A stretch of 7,791 nt of DNA. It comes from FEN-987 sp035524675 (GTDB lineage Archaea > Thermoproteota > Bathyarchaeia > 40CM-2-53-6). A program made the position numbers and the translations under genes. The stretch covers positions 1 through 7,791 of the forward strand of contig DATKOK010000030.1 of assembly GCA_035524675.1 (NCBI GenBank), written 5' to 3'. This document shows positions 5,125-7,791 of this stretch, piece after piece (the first letter of the stretch is position 1; each line of letters opens with the position of its first letter). Under the pieces are notes generated by a model, which did no database searches, was not told the origin of the DNA, and saw only the letters and a list, made by a program, of their open reading frames with translations.

Positions 5125-7791
5125 CAAAGCGAACTCAAGGGTTGGCGAAAAGCTAGATGGTCAAACCGACACGCACAGCAATGAATGGTGGAGGACGCAC
5201 TCTGTTCTCAGGTACTTGAACTACATACCGTTACGTGTTGTCGACAAAGATTTCGGAAAATGGCGTAGAGCGAAAATCTCTCCACGCAAGTTCAGAAAGA
5301 TTCAACAACGCTTAGACCGCACGTACCCGCCCGACCGATTCTCAACCGACCAACTGATCGGACGCGAAAAAGAATACAATTTACTACTTGACTCATTCAG
5401 GCTGCATGTCCTAAGACAGCCAATGCTGAAGTCATGGTTCGACAAGGACGATCTCCCCAAAGCAATATGCCTAACTGGGGAAAGTGGGACCGGCAAGACC
5501 TTCCTGACCATGGTCTCTATGAAGCAAATGCTGCTCGAGGCCCACAAGAACGGCATGCTCGTATCGCCATTAGTCGTCAGAGGATCGGACGTATTCTCTG
5601 AGTACTATGGAAGAAGCACGAAACAAATTAGACGCCTCCTGGATCGCGCCTCCGCATCACCCTCAGTCGTATACATAGACGAATTCCAGAGCTTCGGTAA
5701 GAAGGTAAGAGGTGATACTGGAACTGAACTCGAGGATACGCGAGTTCAAGATGAGATAAACAGATGGCTGGACAAGATTCTAGACAGCGACGCACGAACA
5801 CTTGTGATAGTGGCGACAAACTCCTATGAACAGACTCGCCAAGACATCCGCCGAAGACTCACCAGAGTAGACTTAGATGCAGGCATAACTCGAGAGATGC
5901 TTCTGATAATCATCAGGGACAAACTCGCTGACGAAGGATGGCAAGGAGTTTCACCAGAAGACATAATGGAAATACTCGAGCGGGAGGCAGCTCTACGCCG
6001 GCATGGCTCAATCACGCCAAACGACATTCTCACAGTCTTCAAAGATGTAAAACGCTCGAAAGAAGTACCTCTCTTGGAAACATTGCGGAGATCAGTGCCA
6101 AATCCACTATCGAAATGGGCGAAGCCGATTTACAAAGTGAATCTGGAAGATTTCGCTGAAGCAGCACACTCGATGAAATTCTATGCAGAGCTTGAGAAAT
6201 CCCGTGAGATCACGGACGCCGTCTACATCGTCACCCCGAAGGTTACACGAGACGAGATAGGCGGTTTGCATGATGTCAAGGACAAAGTGCTGAACCATAT
6301 CTCAATGGCTTTTGATCGGAAGATGTCCGCCCTTGGTTATGCGTCAAATTGCAGATTCTTATTATTCGGTCCTCCTGGAACGGGCAAGACCTTGCTTGCG
6401 CTCGCAGCGGCCGCAGAAAACAAAGTGACCTTCATCAAAGTCAGAGGAGGCGAGCTCATGAGCGGAGCATCATACATCGGTGAACCAGAAAAGAGGATCA
6501 AAGACCTTTTCGCCTTAGCTCGTCAGCGCGCCCCATGTATCATGTTCCTTGACGAGGCTGATGCAGTATTCTGGGGGGCTGATCCGACTGGGAACAAGAT
6601 ACTCGCTCAAGTCAAAGCAGAGCTCTCAGAAATTAGGCCAGACGAAGGAATAGTGATAATCGCCGCATCGAACAAAGAGAACTTGATCGACCAAGCGACG
6701 CGAGACCGCTTCGAACCAAACGTGTTCTACGTTCACCCACCATTGAACGATCGAGAATGGAACGAGGTTGTCGAGGTACATCTACGCAAATACGCCAGGT
6801 TCCTCCACTCTGAGATCGACGCGCCACAGGTTACGCGACTTTTCAGAATGCAAAGAATCTTGAGTCCCAGAGCAGCTGCAGAAACCATAACAGAAGCGCA
6901 CCGGTTATGGGCATCAGAACTCAGTGCAGTCTATGAACTCCGCGCCACCAGCGACAATGATCAGAAAGCTCAAATCGAAAAACGACATGACGCGGACTTG
7001 AAGCGATTGCATGACCTAGTACAAATCTATCAAGACGAGTCACGCCCGATCTCCATCGAAAATGTGACTGAAGCAACCTACCCTATTCGTCTGTACCACT
7101 TTGAGAAAGCAATAGAGGCATTGGAGTCTACCCAAGAAAAGCAGCGGCGGGAGCTAGAAGAGTCATTGCTTCCATCAGCACCGACTCCTGGTATATCCTA
7201 CGGACTCTATGCTACTGAGAACGGGACAGGCGGCATAATTGCTGTGGAATGCTCCGTCCGACCGATCATTCACGGAGAGAAGCAGGTGTCAGTTACAGGA
7301 AACTCAACATCGGTCATAATAGGGCAGACAGTCATCCCAGATGACTCCGTCGTACAAAGCGCTCAGAACGCCACGGAAGCGGTTGCGTCATGGTTATGGG
7401 GCAGAAACCGAATCGACTTGAGCAAAATGCACGTGCATTTCCAGATTCGAAGCATCCTCGAGGGTAGTCCTGGACAGGGCGTATCGGGCCCAAGCGCGGG
7501 AGTAGCGATAGCCGCTAGCTTGCTGTCGGAACTGTCAGGCTTGCTGATATCGCCTTCAGTTGTTGCGACAGGAACGATCGGTTTGAAACTCGATGTGGGC
7601 CCAGTAGGGGGGCTAGGAGGACACGGAACACAAACAGGGAAGATCGTAGGCATCCTCAAGTCACGGCGCGTCAGGATAACTGACCTGGTTCTTCCAGCAG
7701 CAAATTACAAACTTGCGAGCGATGAAATGCAGATACTGGATCAGGAAGGCGTCCGAGTGCATCCAGTCACAAGCTTCCGCGACTGCAGTGA
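5117..7791 (+). CDS. Tandem AAA+ (Cdc48-like) ATPase fused to a Lon/S16 protease domain, 3' end beyond window
   Basis: The frame runs 891 codons from ATG 5117 with no stop before the edge. Residues 1-80 are charged and lack a recognisable Cdc48 N-domain. AAA1 (about 80-315) has Walker A GESGTGKT at 121-128, pore-loop Tyr163-Tyr164-Gly165, Walker B Asp188-Glu189, sensor Asn235 and Arg245-247. A linker with a DFAEA segment leads into IGGLHDVK, the Cdc48 D1-D2 pattern. AAA2 (about 380-600) has GPPGTGKT at 418-425, pore-loop Tyr453-Ile454-Gly455, Asp479-Glu480, Asn519 and a candidate Arg finger at Arg531. A helical, charged linker (about 600-685) precedes a Lon domain (about 692 on) with Ser793 in GPSAG. 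The Lys loop is unusual: GGLGGH reaches His836 where Lon has Lys, and Lys842 follows six residues later. No membrane helix is visible. Expected role: ATP-driven unfolding and degradation in the cytoplasm. It overlaps the preceding membrane-protein gene by 8 bases. I give no lon symbol because the architecture differs from both LonA and LonB. Confidence 0.92.
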   Translation, partial: MPDKANSRVGEKLDGQTDTHSNEWWRTHSVLRYLNYIPLRVVDKDFGKWRRAKISPRKFRKIQQRLDRTYPPDRFSTDQLIGREKEYNLLLDSFRLHVLRQPMLKSWFDKDDLPKAICLTGESGTGKTFLTMVSMKQMLLEAHKNGMLVSPLVVRGSDVFSEYYGRSTKQIRRLLDRASASPSVVYIDEFQSFGKKVRGDTGTELEDTRVQDEINRWLDKILDSDARTLVIVATNSYEQTRQDIRRRLTRVDLDAGITREMLLIIIRDKLADEGWQGVSPEDIMEILEREAALRRHGSITPNDILTVFKDVKRSKEVPLLETLRRSVPNPLSKWAKPIYKVNLEDFAEAAHSMKFYAELEKSREITDAVYIVTPKVTRDEIGGLHDVKDKVLNHISMAFDRKMSALGYASNCRFLLFGPPGTGKTLLALAAAAENKVTFIKVRGGELMSGASYIGEPEKRIKDLFALARQRAPCIMFLDEADAVFWGADPTGNKILAQVKAELSEIRPDEGIVIIAASNKENLIDQATRDRFEPNVFYVHPPLNDREWNEVVEVHLRKYARFLHSEIDAPQVTRLFRMQRILSPRAAAETITEAHRLWASELSAVYELRATSDNDQKAQIEKRHDADLKRLHDLVQIYQDESRPISIENVTEATYPIRLYHFEKAIEALESTQEKQRRELEESLLPSAPTPGISYGLYATENGTGGIIAVECSVRPIIHGEKQVSVTGNSTSVIIGQTVIPDDSVVQSAQNATEAVASWLWGRNRIDLSKMHVHFQIRSILEGSPGQGVSGPSAGVAIAASLLSELSGLLISPSVVATGTIGLKLDVGPVGGLGGHGTQTGKIVGILKSRRVRITDLVLPAANYKLASDEMQILDQEGVRVHPVTSFRDCS

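Noticed and set aside
7363..7659. 98-codon minus-strand open frame opposite the Lon domain
   Set aside because: Its Pro- and Ser-rich composition is what the reverse of the Gly-rich Lon catalytic region gives; the plus-strand frame contains the PSAG motif.
1..7791. CRISPR array, tRNA, rRNA, IS element or attachment site
   Set aside because: I found no regularly spaced repeats, cloverleaf-like sequence, transposase motif or terminal inverted repeats on either strand.

Overview
The window reads most naturally as archaeal chromosome. The two AAA+ modules in the last gene are joined by a linker that follows the Cdc48 D1-D2 pattern. The protease domain behind them resembles archaeal LonB. Shine-Dalgarno sequences are weak or absent before most starts, and TATA-like boxes stand at plausible distances from two or three genes. 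Which phylum cannot be settled from the sequence. Base composition is about half G+C, and there are no RNA genes, IS elements or CRISPR arrays, so nothing points to a recent mobile insertion.

Layout, left to right. A partial gene for a polytopic membrane protein of no recognised family reads leftwards off the left edge (1-802, minus). Behind it, also on the minus strand, is a secreted M6-family metalloprotease-like protein with a C-terminal DUF192 domain (927-2567); the first His of its HExxH motif is Val. A 207-base divergent intergenic region (2568-2774) carries a TATA-like element and two inverted repeats sharing a CTC-N5-GAG core. On the plus strand follows a membrane-anchored HtrA/DegP-type serine protease with a complete His-Asp-Ser triad and one PDZ domain (2775-3875). 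A gap of 304 bases (3876-4179) holds no convincing gene.

The right half is a two-gene unit. It holds a membrane protein with a signal peptide, an ectodomain and three predicted transmembrane helices (4180-5124). Its last 8 bases overlap the start of a large gene (5117 to the right edge, at least 891 codons). That gene encodes a tandem AAA+ ATPase of Cdc48-like layout fused to a Lon (S16) protease domain. The protease Ser of PSAG is present, but the loop that normally carries the catalytic Lys is expanded and has His at the ungapped Lys position.

Taken together the window looks like a proteolysis or protein-quality-control neighbourhood: two cell-surface protease-type proteins on the left, and on the right a cytosolic unfoldase-protease that may be tethered to the membrane by the protein encoded just before it. 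The domain assignments are direct reading; the joint role is inference.
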